Shown here: positions 54,090 to 64,000 of the stretch, piece after piece
Position numbering within the stretch: the first letter of the stretch is position 1
Layout of the letters: every line of letters begins with the position of its first letter
Assembly: GCF_032118995.1 (NCBI RefSeq)
Contig: NC_092649.1
Location: 20,769,832 to 20,833,831, forward strand
DNA: 64,000 nucleotides
From: Asterias amurensis
Taxonomy: Eukaryota > Echinodermata > Asteroidea > Forcipulatida > Asteriidae
Reading direction: 5' to 3'
Notes under the pieces: model-generated
Seen by the model: the letters and a program-made list of their open reading frames with translations, nothing else
What the model was told of the DNA's origin: nothing
Database searches by the model: none
Position numbers and translations under genes: made by a program

Positions 54090-55640
54090 TTTAAATGGAG
54101 AATATTTATAAAAAAGCAGTCACTTCCAAACGGCATGAGAATTATGGACAAGGCGGATGGGATCAAACCGAAGCTTTATAATTTGTAAACATTGGGTAGG
54201 GCTATAGGTTGGAAGGAGCCTGAAAGGTGTCTATTAATAACATTTGGGGTTGGGGGCGGGGGCTTACAAAAAAAAAAGTAGGCATGTGAAATCGAGCCCA
54301 ACCTCCTTACATTCTGGTCAGTGTATTGTGAGTGGTGTGTTGTCTGGTTTTGAGACAGGCAACCTGTTGTTTGGTGAAGGAGGTCGCCGTGGGACCACTT
54401 TAGGTTGAAAGTGGGTGGCGACCTCGGACTTACAATAAATCTCCATAGAGAAATTGCACTATTGATGCAAAACGTATCTTGCTGTTTTTAAACCATGGAC
54501 ACTATTTTTATAGAACAAATTATTTACAAGAAGAGAGTGTATACATTCTGATTCTTTTTGCCAGTAAACTCAAATGAGTACATGAATACCGTTTTAGAAT
54601 ACGGTTTGTTTCAGAGTTTACCCCATCACGGAAGTTTGTGAAACTTATACACGTAAAAAAAGAACTTTGCATTTGGTCAAAGTTGTGGAGCAAAACGACA
54701 TTAAGTTTCCTTTTGAATAAGTCCATTCACAAAATGGGTTAGAGCAGTGTGTCAAGGTCAGGTCTCAGAATGCATTTTGCCAAATCCATTTTGTAGCCTA
54801 CTTTGGCAATCGACCCGTCGGGTTGGTTACTGGAGATAATGTTAACAAAAGAGCCCTCCGATGCGACTGAATGGGGTACATTTTGAGGAGTTTGTCTATT
54901 ACAAAATTGACCCAAACTGGACGTAACAAATCCTAAAAATAACTTCACATGCTTTCTGAAAGTGAAATAAATTAGAGAAAAAAGTGAGGACGAATTTACC
55001 GTTTTTATTTAGTTTGTACGATATAGGGTTCCAGAGATATGGCATGTATGGAGGGTTGTTCCTAGAGCAGCGTGAACATGAACGGTCAGAAATTGTGTCG
55101 TTAAAATTTCGCGAGATGCAATAAGCCCTAAGTGACAATTAACAATACACTTATTGACGTTCACGTTCACGTTTAGTGCTCCCGTAACGCGCAGCCTATT
55201 GACCAGAAAATTTACAGGGCCAATTCAGATGAGAATAAACTAAAAAGAGGCCTACGCTCTTACCGCTCCCACCCCCGAAAAAAAAAACACCAAAACAGCG
55301 GTGGTACAAAAAAAACAGTAGATAGATTAGATTTTTGGCACACAGCATGTTGAAAACTCGCATTATTTGGTGCTGTAACAACGCTAAGTATCGTGGGACG
55401 TGACGCTCCATAAATCGCGAAGAATAAGTAAAGGGTCCAAGATAGACTGGGTAAACTTTCAAAAAAAAATCAACCCTCAAGGCAAATTGTGTTAATTTAT
55501 GGCATACAACTTTTACAGGGGTAGTGAGGGGTGCTGAGCTCGAATTTGCTGTATGACAAGCTCAAAAATGTCCCATAATGCCTCAAAATCCCAAATCCAA
55601 TATGGGATGGCATCCCGCTAGTAAATATTAATAACAGACA
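54090..55640. other. Intergenic
   Basis: No gene or repeat family recognised in 1.5 kb. Short A runs and a GGGGTTGGGGGCGGGGG tract at about 54246. Confidence 0.45.
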
Positions 55641-55644
55641 GACA

Positions 55645-55790
55645 ATGGGAGACTTTTGGGACGCCTGGTGGCAGCAGACTTAACAGGTAAAATCCATTGT
55701 TCTCGGTAATGTGCGCATGCTCATAACTACGTAAACAATGGAAATTTACCTGGTAAGTCTGCTGCCACCTAGCGTTCCAACGTCTCCCAT
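55645..55790. mobile_element. Family D inverted-repeat element, best copy
   Basis: 146 bp: ATGGGAGACTTTTGGGACGC against GCGTTCCAACGTCTCCCAT, then TGGTGGCAGCAGACTTA mirrored by TAAGTCTGCTGCCACCTA, and AATCCATTGTT against AACAATGGAAATTT. Confidence 0.95.
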
Positions 55791-56972
55791 TGCATTGACT
55801 ATATTACTGATTTCTGTATTAATTTTAATCACACGTAACGTAAGGCATCGCAATATTATGTCAGTTAAATACGGAGCTTTTGTAAATGCTCTTATATTTA
55901 GACCATTGATCAAATTAATAACCGTGTTATAGACAGTCTGCCAGGCATATTTAGGTTGTGAGCGATTCAATATCAATTATGCTACAAAGAAACCAAGTTA
56001 TGACATTTCGAGTATTTCTAAAAGCCAGTCAAAGGTGATAATGATACTGTGGAACATTCTTTGCGGGAATGAGGACATTTCTGAAAGTTCTGGCAACCAA
56101 CGTGCGGTTATGGACCATTTTGGAGTGAGTTTTGGAATTCGGCATTTAGTTTAACATTTCAATAACCGTGCACATCAAAAGTAACTCAGTCAACGATTGT
56201 TCCTATTATATGTTGGGAAAAGCTGAAGCAATCTAAGAGGCTTTTTGCAATGTAGAAATAGGCACAAAAAAAAATTATCGTTTTAGCTTGCCGTGAATTT
56301 GATTGGGCCAGTGGTTCACTAAATAGACCATCCAGTTGAAGAAAACAAATTATAATCAGGGAGAATGTAATTTAAAAAACCTAATCAATCCTAAAGGAAC
56401 CCGGTCCAACAATAATCAATACTAATTTACTGTTTAGGATTCACAAGATTAGTTACCCTCTAAGGATTTTGTGTGATTAAATTTTACGGATTATGTGGAA
56501 TAGGTAATTTCCAGGCAAAATCCTTTGTGACGGAGACTGTTGTTTATTATAAGTAACAACACACTTTATTGCAAAATGAAATTGCACCGTGTGCTTTATA
56601 TGGGGCATGGTGGTAAACGTAAGTGTCAGTGTTGTTGACATTGTTTCCAGGAGCAGCGACACTGTCATGAACCTCACGACGCTCTATACAAACAAACCAT
56701 GTACGCTATTCAACGAAGAGACAATCTTACAAATTAAATAATTGCTCACCCATTAATTGCGCTATAAACAGAATGAAACTGTTTATCTTTTAATTTTAAG
56801 ATTCACAATTTGTTAATGTAGAGACACGGGTCATGAGGCCGGTACTCTAATTGAAAAAGGACTAGCAGTCACCGAAATACAATACATGTCAAAAGCCATT
56901 AATGACGACGTCTATAAATAAACAGACATGTCCTATACTGATTTAATCCTTCAGTGTTTACAGCACCGTATT
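55791..56972. other. Intergenic
   Basis: No gene recognised. Confidence 0.45.
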
Positions 56973-57355
56973 AAAGGCAGTGGACACTATTGGGAATTAC
57001 TCAAAATAATTATTAGCATAAAACCATTCTTGATGACAAGTTTTAGGGAGAGGTTGATGGTATAAAACATTGTGAGGAACGGCACCCTCTGAAGTGCCAT
57101 AGTTTCCGAGAAATAAGTAATTTTCCATGAATTTGATTTCGAGACCTCAGATTTAGAACTTGAGGTCTCGAAATCAACCATCTAAACGCACACACCTTCG
57201 TGTGACAAGGGTGTTTTTTTCTTTCATTCATATCTTGCAAATTCGATGACCGATTGAGCTCAAATTTTCACAGGTTTGTTATTTTATGTATATGTTGAGA
57301 TGCACCAACTATGAAGGCTAGTCTTTGACAATTACCAATAGTATCCACTGCCTAA
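56973..57355 (+). mobile_element. Family A element, full length
   Basis: AAAGGCAGTGGACACTATTG to CAATAGTATCCACTGCC. Hairpin TTTCGAGACCTCAGA...TTGAGGTCTCGAAATC is intact. Confidence 0.95.
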
Positions 57356-58486
57356 TGTCTTGACACAAAGTCAGCACAGCAGGAGGCTGGCCACTAACAA
57401 TGGTTTACAACATATACCGAGTCAAATATGCATGACAATTATTTATCTAATAGAAAGATATTCTAAGACAAATTGATACTCAAAGAAAGTTCTAAAGATT
57501 GTATCCCTCTCAAATAAATGGTATTTGGAGCATGGTATGATCTATGCTGCCTACAAAATGGAAAAGCTAAAAAAACAAAAAATGTATGTGCTCTCTCTTA
57601 CTAAAAGCTAAAATGGAAAAGAGGGTGATCCTACATGTATTAACAGTTATGTTCATCACAAATTTGCATTTGACAGTTGAACACCGAGGGCGCACTTGTG
57701 TTCCAAACATAAGGATTTCCAATTTGTATAAATTTTCAATGGTGAACTAACCACTAAAACAATGGATTCGAAAATGGTTTACATTAAAACATTAAGGTTT
57801 GACTGCGGGGTTGACTTACATTCACTATCTTACGGAGACCGAAAACAGGCAAACATGAACGGTCAACACAAAAGAGCAATTCTAAAGACAGGGGTGCTGT
57901 GTGTACTTTGTGTACAGAGTCTATGATGTGAGATTCTTATAATTTCAGGGATAAAAGGAAACACTCAAAGGAAATAACAAAAGACGATATGTCCCACTGT
58001 TGTTATTTGGGGCCACGGACGATTGCTAACAGTCGGAGTTAAATTGGTACAATAATAAGCTTTATATACCGACGGAAGTACAACTTATATGTAAATGAAA
58101 ACAATTGTCACCATAAATCCTTCAATTTCCTCTTTGCCAAAGTGTATAATAAAGAAGGATTTAGTTTTTAAGGGATTGTATCACAGGAGATTTTAGAAGG
58201 GTTTGTGTTACAATGAGTTTTTCGTTAGGGTGGGATTTAGAAGGACTTGGGCTATCAGGCTGTTTTTACAAAAGAGGATTTAGATGGTTTTATGTCTCAT
58301 GCTTGGCAGCTTGACCAAAGACGTTTGGAGGGGTATTTCTTTGTTTGTCAACTAAAGTGTGTTTTGTTAAGTGGGTCATTGTTTTTAGGGTTAACAGGCA
58401 TTGAATGTTCATTGTACACCACACAGACTTTGTAAACACACCATTTATGGCATTGGAATTTTTGGAATTCCCAAGGGCATTGTCCT
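57356..58486. other. Intergenic
   Basis: No gene recognised. Confidence 0.45.
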
Positions 58487-58732
58487 GGGCCCAATTTCAT
58501 AGAGCTGCTAAGCACAAACATTTGCTTAGCATGAATTTTCTGCCTCGATAAAAACAGGATTACCAACCAAATTTTCAGATGATTTTCAGAATGAGCAAAC
58601 ATCAGCTGAATACCAGTAACAAGCAATATGCAACAAATGGAAATTTTGTTGGTAATCGTGTTTTTAGCAAAAAAGGAATGAATTTCATGCTAAGCAAATT
58701 TTTGTGCTAAGCAGCTCTATGAAAATGGGCCC
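58487..58732. mobile_element. Family E inverted-repeat element, best copy
   Basis: GGGCCCAATTTCATAGAGCT and GCTAAGCACAAACATTTGCT at the left are mirrored by AGCAAATTTTTGTGCTAAGC and AGCTCTATGAAAATGGGCCC at the right. Confidence 0.95.
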
Positions 58733-59640
58733 TAGCCATAACACAGCGTGTGGGCATGTGGGCACTTCCATTTGTTTGAGGGTAATATTATGTAACAGTC
58801 TTGATTTCAAAAACAATAATTCAGTGAGATATATAGGTCAAAGGATATCAACAATAGACACATTGATCTGATTTTAATATCAATGAAGAATTATGTAATA
58901 ACTAAGTGCTGATTTGGGCGATGAACTGATGGTACGAACTCCAACATAAAAATATAGGTTGACTGAGCCGAAAAGAAAAGCACACAAAAAGAAGCTAATC
59001 ACAAGGGCACAAGTTATAACAGTTAAAATTAAACACCAAGGTCCCCAACAGAGCACCTAAACTAAATCACAAAGTTGACTTCCCAAACTTCTATCACAAA
59101 AGAATTTAGAAGGACTTGGGCTCATGTTTATTTACAATAAGGAGAGGGATAAATGGCAGTGTGTTTTCCAAAGTCAGGTAATTGTCAGTGTCTATTGGGC
59201 TTGGTTTAAAACCAATACAAAAATAACAGTTATCATTCCTCCATGATTTCTTGACAAATTTTCTATTCAAAATCTATCTTGGAAAACTTTCCGTACCTCC
59301 CACAACTTGATCACTCGACTTCACAGAAAATAATACGTTATTTAGATTAGTTAGAGACGTTTTGTTTCTTAACGAATGAAAAGAAGTGGTGGCAGGCTAC
59401 GGAAACTTTTCCCCTATCTTTGCCATGATGAATTGATATCAATAAAAGCCACATACCACATTCTTTATAGTTGTTCTCGTCATCCCCGGTGCCTCCAAGA
59501 CAAGGAAAACAGCTGAAATTCCACCATCATCAGCCAGGTTACCTACCGCTACGAATAGTCAATGAGTTGTGTGTTGCTTAGTCCTAACCACTGAGACACA
59601 CTGTGAAGAACGAGTTGTATGTTTCATGATTTGTTACTCA
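58733..59640. other. Intergenic
   Basis: No gene recognised. A TTTAGAAGGACTTGGGCT string at 59106 repeats one at 58229. Confidence 0.45.
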
Positions 59641-59651
59641 CTGCACTGCTC

Positions 59652-59664
59652 AGCCATCTTGGAT
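59652..59664. promoter_or_regulatory. YY1-like GCCATCTTGGA motif
   Basis: GCCATCTTGGATT about 80 bp upstream of the ATG at 59734. The motif and its complement are common near metazoan transcription starts. A similar string at 52617 has no gene beside it, so this is weak evidence. Confidence 0.3.
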
Positions 59665-59733
59665 TGGAATAGAAACTAAGCGGTTATAGTCAATAGAGGG
59701 CGGTGCGAACCTGCTTTTTGTCAGAGCCGTACA

Positions 59734-60172
59734 ATGGCGACGGATCGATTGTTTTCGGAGGCCAACTCGGAAGGATTAGGTGCAAGTGTTACATTTTAAT
59801 TCTAGATGTTTGTGTAATCGAGATCTTTTCTCCAGTAGTTCGTGTTGTTGACAGTATTCTATCGGCAACTACATTATTAACCAAATTAACGTGGCCAACC
59901 AAGACTACGTCAAAAAGCACAAGGATCAAGATCCTGTCTGACAACAGATGCCATTGCCGATCCAAGGCGCGAAATTCAATCTATTTGCGTGTGTGCATGC
60001 ATGTTACTATGGACAAAGTTATCATAAGCCACTTATATTGGGGCAAGTTCAACCAGCAACATTTTTTTTGTCCACCACTAGTCCATATTTCATGGTTAAC
60101 TACGCATCTTGGTACCAGACAAGTTCGCAAAGACAATTGTGTAAAATAATATGGAAACAAATGTGAAATAAA
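59734..60172 (+). other. Candidate small gene (unresolved structure)
   Basis: ACAATGG context at 59734 opens MATDRLFSEANSEGLG. At 59855, after a gttgttgacag acceptor-like site, a frame reads YSIGNYIINQ then INVANQDYVKKHKDQDPV and a TGA at 59939-59941; this looks protein-like. AATAAA lies at 60167-60172. The obvious donors in the first exon (phase 1) do not join the second in frame, so the exons may belong to different transcripts or a donor is non-standard. I do not recognise the protein. Confidence 0.3.
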
Positions 60173-60189
60173 TTTAATTGATCACTAGT

Positions 60190-60629
60190 AGTTTCGCCGC
60201 CAACAAGTTTATTATTTTTACCACGGATTTGTAATAACACAACCGATTTATTTAAGAAATAATCAATACTTTTTTATTATACCTAGAAATCACAAAAATA
60301 AAGAAAACTTAATACCCAAAACACGAACAACAAAGCGTTTTATGTACAAATACCTTGGTTAACAAATTAACAATGTATAATAAATTTTAGTTTCGCCGGC
60401 CCCAAGTTTGATTATTTCTACTTCCATGTAATTAAATAGCAAAGCCAAGTTATGTAAATATAGTCAGGGTTTTATTTTATTAATAATAAGCACAAAATAA
60501 AGAAAACTTAATACCCAAAACAGGTACAACAAAGTGAGGCAACCTGTTAGAATAATAATATACACAATAATCTTGAAACAAAACAGAGATAAGGTCAACT
60601 ATTAGTCGCAGCCCATAATCCGGCAAGGC
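60190..60629. other. Intergenic, with a diverged direct repeat
   Basis: TTTCGCCG..(C/A)AAGTTT.ATTATTT and AAATAAAGAAAACTTAATACC occur twice, around 60190-60320 and 60390-60520. No gene. Confidence 0.6.
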
Positions 60630-61003
60630 CACCTTTGGCTTTTGCCAAAGACAAGTATTTGCACTCGGTATCCCAACATATCCATCCAATAAAAAAACCT
60701 GTGAAACCTCTTTATACTCAATAAGCCATCAAAACTGCAATAGAATAAAGGAAGACAACATTCTTGTTACACAATTTTGTGTTCTCTCTGATGCCAAACT
60801 AGGCTTCAGGCGTGAGGTCTTTTATTATTAATTATAAGTGAGAAATTACCTCTTTCTCAAAAACTACGTTACTTCAGAGGGAGCCTATCCTCACAACGTT
60901 GTACACTCTCAACACTCTCTCCATTGATCGTTACCAAGTACAGTAAGTTTTTATGCTAAACAATCGTTTTGAGTAATTACCAAAAGTGTTCAGTGCCTTA
61001 AAG
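60630..61003 (-). mobile_element. Family A variant element
   Basis: TTGCCAAAGACAAGTATTTG at the left, GGCTTCAGGCGTGAGGTCTT hairpin region, then TTACTTCAGAGGGAGCC and GAGTAATTACCAAAAGTG to GTGCCTTAAAG. Confidence 0.85.
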
Positions 61004-61303
61004 ACTGAAGGCACTAACGGTAGTTTCACAGTTGGTGTATCTCAACATATGCATAAAATAACAAAGCTGTAAAAAATTGAGCACAATCGGTCGTCGAAGT
61101 TGCGAGATAATAATGAAGGAAAACAACTCCCTTTTCACACTAAGTTGTGTGCATTAAGATGCTTGATTTCGAGACCTCAAATTCTACAGCTGAGGCCTCG
61201 AAATCAAATTTGTGGAAAACTAGTTCTTTCTCGAAAACTACATTACTTCAGAAGGAGCCGTTTCTCACAATGTTTTATACTATCAACCTCTCCCATTAAG
61301 TGA
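61002..61303 (-). mobile_element. Family A element lacking its right end
   Basis: From AAAGACTGAAGGCAC through an intact GAGACCTCAAATTC...GAGGCCTCGAAATC hairpin to TATCAACCTCTCCC. It directly follows another copy in the same orientation. Confidence 0.9.
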
Positions 61304-61989
61304 GTGAAGATGCCTGCACATCGTTCACAAAGCTTTATCTATTTACCATTGTTGTCTGTCCCTTATGCAAATTAAAGGATTGACACAGCTTTGCCCTACA
61401 TGACAATTATTTAAAAGGACTCAAGGATTCAATTAGTGCTTAATGGACATGCAGCAAATTTGCAGGCGTGTGTTAGTTTGACACCATTGCACGCCTTTAT
61501 ACCTGTGAGCCTATATTTATAATTAAGTTAAAACCAACGTTTGTTCCTATTTGAAAGAGGGAAAACAATTTCAAGGCTGAAACTACAGGAGAAAGACCTT
61601 TGTGTATAGAAAATGGAGTCCTAAAACCTCAACTGTCCTCTAATTCAATTATTGTATACTGGGTTTTTTCATGGGAAAAAGACAATGATTTCTGTATACT
61701 TAAATTTTCTCCAACTGTTGTGCTTTTATATAACACCCCGTACTGGGGTTTTATAAAATAAAATGTATGGCGTATGAAAGTCGGACATTGATTTCCTATT
61801 CTGCCTTTAAACTATCTTAAATCATTAGAAAACCAATAATGGTAAAAAGACGTCATGTGGAAATAATCTGTTTTTCAGCGTACCACAGTCAGTAAATCAA
61901 GTTTGCAAATGTTTTACTACTAACTCTTTCTTTCCTTAGAAATGTATGTCTAGTTTACATGATACATATTCCGCTTTTTCATATACTTT
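61304..61989. other. 3' flank of the SLC23 gene
   Basis: No gene; no clear minus-strand AATAAA was found. Confidence 0.4.
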
Positions 61990-62303
61990 CTAACTGGAGT
62001 TGTTCTCTGATTTCTTTTCCAAATCACTCTTTATGCAAGGGCATTTATAACTCTTGAATGTTGGACTGAATGGTAAGTACGAGCACCAGGTCCAACGTCT
62101 AATGAACCTCATACCGAATGGTAGGTCGTAGCACTTTGGCAGTGAAGGTGTAGTCTCTTCAACAAGGCGTCGGTTAGTCGTCTGGCTCGGGTGCGTACTA
62201 ACCCCCTCTTCGGCAACTTTAACATCTGTTGGTTCGTCATTCTCACTTTCTGTTCCAGTGATGTGCTCACGCCACGCCGTGAAGCCTCGTTCCTCTTTGG
62301 TTC
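61990..62303 (-). CDS. SLC23-type nucleobase/ascorbate transporter, terminal exon
   Basis: The last coding exon begins at 62303 after a caatacag acceptor. It completes the PG of NTIPG and reads TKEERGFTAW, an acidic stretch (TESENDEPTDVKVAEEG), then LPKCYDLPFGMRFIRRWTWC and a polar tail ending SENNSS with stop at 61990. The P-G-T-x-E-E-R-G motif and the (Y)D(L/F)PFGM motif followed by basic residues are characteristic of SLC23A1/A2 C-termini. SLC23 proteins are 12-14-span plasma-membrane carriers, Na+-coupled ascorbate transporters in vertebrates; which substrate is used here cannot be told. Frame continuity with the exon at 62714 supports the acceptor choice over the longer unspliced frame. 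Confidence 0.93.
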
Positions 62304-62389
62304 CTGTATTGAAAATAACGACAGTTTCCATTTCCATTTCAATTTCATTTACGTTTATTTCCACATTGGTCAATAAAGTGCAATATAGT

Positions 62390-62662
62390 TGAAAGGAACA
62401 TGGACAGATTTGGTATTATTGTCAATTTAGGATTCTGACTTCGTGTATCCCACATAGACAAACTTGTGAAAATTTTGACTCAATTGGTTTTCAAACTTTC
62501 AAGATATTAATGAATGCAAAAACAGTGTGGTTTCCGACGCTTACGGCTTCAGCTGACTGTTGTTTGTTTTTTTAGTGGATAATTACTTCTTTCTCAAAAA
62601 CAACGTTACTTCAGAGGGAGCCGTTTCTCATGACATTTTACACCAATATCAACAACTTTAGG
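62390..62662 (-). mobile_element. Family A element, diverged, in an SLC23 intron
   Basis: TTGTGAAAATTTTGACTCAA, TTACTTCTTTCTCAAAAACA and ACTTCAGAGGGAGCCGTTTC are recognisable; ends are poor. Confidence 0.75.
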
Positions 62663-62713
62663 TGTAAAGACACCTAAATGCCTAAATCGTCAACATTTAT
62701 GACATGATCTCAC

Positions 62714-62809
62714 CTGGAATGGTATTGTCCAGCAAAATGCCCAGAAATCCACCAATGAACATTCCGGTTGAGAGAATTACCGTCAGGACTTGATCGACTT
62801 CACCCGACC
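62714..62809 (-). CDS. SLC23-type transporter, penultimate exon
   Basis: 96-nt exon from an acacag acceptor (first base 62809) to a gtgaga donor after 62714. It encodes [20 protein letters not shown] then [11 protein letters not shown]. The (I/V)DQ(I/V)LTV.L.T.MF.GG...ILDNT(V/I)PG pattern is the late transmembrane segment of SLC23 ascorbate transporters. Split codons on both sides (phase 1) join correctly to the neighbouring exons. Confidence 0.95.
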
Positions 62810-63470
62810 CTGTGTAGAGGAGAACATTTAGACATGACTTTCACATCATTCAGAATTGAAGAACTCGCCGGTTTCACCGTGACTCTGTGACCAACTCTTT
62901 CAAAGAAAGTAATCCTGTCCCACAAACCTATTCTCTCAAGTAAGTGAAGTGCTCATGTTTCTTATTTTATTTCTAATGATGTATTGGTATATTTTTATGA
63001 TATTCAAAGTTGCTTTTATAGAACCAATCATATGTATGGATAGCTTATGGACTCAACTTTCATATGACACCAAAACGTCAGAAAAACTTTAATGATTGGT
63101 TGAGCACGGCTCACTTTTGCAATGGGTATGAAATTTAGGTTTTGCATCGCAGTAATGAGCCTTCCAATCTGTGAGACTTAACTTTGGAGCTTACACATTT
63201 CTTGGGGAAGAGGTTCATATGTATAAACCTTGTCAAAAGTGTATAGGTTTTTTTAGACACCCTGTATAGGTACATTTGGTCTGCTTTTCATGGGTGGCTT
63301 ACAGACATCATCATCCATAAACAGCAGAGCGAGGCTTCCCTTAAAAAGACTGACAGTAATCAAGCCGGCCAGTCTCAAGAAATTTTGAAATTTTAAACAT
63401 ATAAACTTCTGCAGTTCTATGATAATTACTACAAACACAGTTTAAATGCATGGTTGGGCGAACTTGCAAA

Positions 63471-63486
63471 AACACACACACACACA
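63471..63486. repeat. (CA)n microsatellite
   Basis: ACACACACACACACAC in the intron next to the GC donor. Confidence 0.95.
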
Positions 63487-63513
63487 TAATTATAAAAACC
63501 GCTTTCTACTTGC

Positions 63514-63657
63514 CAGTATTGATGGAACCTGGGTTTGTTTGGAGATAGTGAGGCACCACGAGTCCCATTAGTGTAGAGAAGCCGACGATGAAGAGATTTC
63601 GAGATGAGTTGAGGTCAATGTACTGTAGATTGGACAAGCCGACGGCTGTTACCATCC
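63514..63657 (-). CDS. SLC23-type transporter, internal exon with GC-AG donor
   Basis: 144-nt exon from a ctttag acceptor (first base 63657), encoding [20 protein letters not shown], then [19 protein letters not shown] and TNPGSINT. G(M/I)(V/I)[19 protein letters not shown]...GL..P.YL..NPG.INTG is a near-diagnostic SLC23 stretch. The only in-frame donor is gcaagt right after ACTG (63513-63508), so the downstream intron is of the GC-AG class. Upstream exons lie beyond the window. Confidence 0.95.
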
Positions 63658-63691
63658 CTAAAGAAAAAAAAAAAATGAAAATAAACAGTGG

Positions 63692-63982
63692 TTAGTGAAC
63701 TGGACACGTTTGGTGATTGTCAAAGATAAGTATTCTCACTTAGTGTATCCCAACATATGCATTAAAATGACAAACTTGTGAAAATTTTGACTCACTTGGT
63801 TATCAAAGATGCAAAAGAATAATGGCACAAGTTACCTCTTTCTCAAAACTACGTCACTTCAGAGGGAGCCGTTTCTCACAATGTTTTATACCTATCAACA
63901 GCTCTCCATTACTAGTTCGAAAAAGAGTTTTTATGCTACTCATTATTTTGAGTAATTGTTTGGCGATTGTTAAGTGTAAAGT
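63692..63982 (-). mobile_element. Family A variant element in an SLC23 intron
   Basis: ACTGGACACGTTTGGTGATT at the left, ACTTCAGAGGGAGCCGTTTC in the middle, GAGTAATTGTTTGGCGATTG at the right; hairpin block deleted. Confidence 0.85.
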
Positions 63983-64000
63983 GTCACGAACAGGATAACA

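Noticed and set aside
53737..54188. Conserved peptide LLPDF(I/L)E..LTGDS as part of a gene
   Set aside because: It is the translation of the local duplication flanking the LINE; no splice or start support.
58247..58435. 62-codon frame near 58.3 kb
   Set aside because: No recognisable domain; local TTTAGAAGG repeats suggest non-coding DNA.
62304..62373. Longer unspliced SLC23 C-terminal frame starting MTNVEINVNEIEMEME
   Set aside because: The stretch before 62303 is intronic: the acceptor joins the conserved NTIPG codon exactly.

Overview
This is metazoan nuclear DNA, and the evidence points to an echinoderm, most likely a sea star. It has intron-split solute-carrier genes with GT-AG (and one GC-AG) splice sites, intronless rhodopsin-class receptors and a non-LTR retrotransposon remnant. 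It is also densely packed with short inverted-repeat elements that I associate, from memory and unverified, with forcipulatid sea-star genomes. Coding sequence is a small part of the window.

Genes. (1) 315-2968, + strand: the last three exons of an SLC6 Na+/Cl- dependent transporter, closest in feel to glycine transporters (TM10 to the C-terminus). (2) 39611-40573 and 50024-50977, - strand: two paralogous single-exon class A GPCRs about 10 kb apart, sharing an almost identical block that covers intracellular loop 3 and TM6. (3) 61990-63657, - strand: the last three exons of an SLC23 nucleobase/ascorbate transporter; the gene continues past the right edge. Weaker candidates are a signal-peptide-like first exon at 51322-51654 (-) and a possible small gene at 59734-60172 (+). 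The genes do not form an obvious pathway; they are neighbours in a repeat-rich region.

Tandem-repeat territory (6.6-15.3 kb). A 325-bp satellite (six copies) runs up to an array of 19 tRNA-like units. These units have box A, box B and canonical 72-nt spacing. The first seven are spaced irregularly (141-249 bp) and the last twelve are locked to 143 bp, with a 573-bp higher-order period. A GC-rich inverted tRNA-like copy follows, then a further array that reuses a module found between the early tRNA-like units. A 108-bp G-rich minisatellite lies at 14.8-15.3 kb. Other arrays are at 2.1, 21.3, 22.4, 30.1 and 40.6 kb; the last forms the immediate 5' flank of the first receptor.

Dispersed elements. 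Family A (about 380 bp, terminal repeat GGCAGTGGACACTATTGG, internal hairpin) is present in about 37 whole or partial copies and covers roughly a sixth of the window. In the entries, '+' for family A means that its AATTACTCAAAATAATT end reads first. Families B to I are other fold-back or inverted-repeat elements. Two tRNA-Leu-derived SINEs, a Tc1-like remnant with about 210-bp inverted repeats, and a 5'-truncated LINE inserted in one copy of a local duplication complete the set. A 2.54-kb tandem duplication at 31.4-35.8 kb has its breakpoints inside two family A copies, which is the pattern left by unequal crossing-over.
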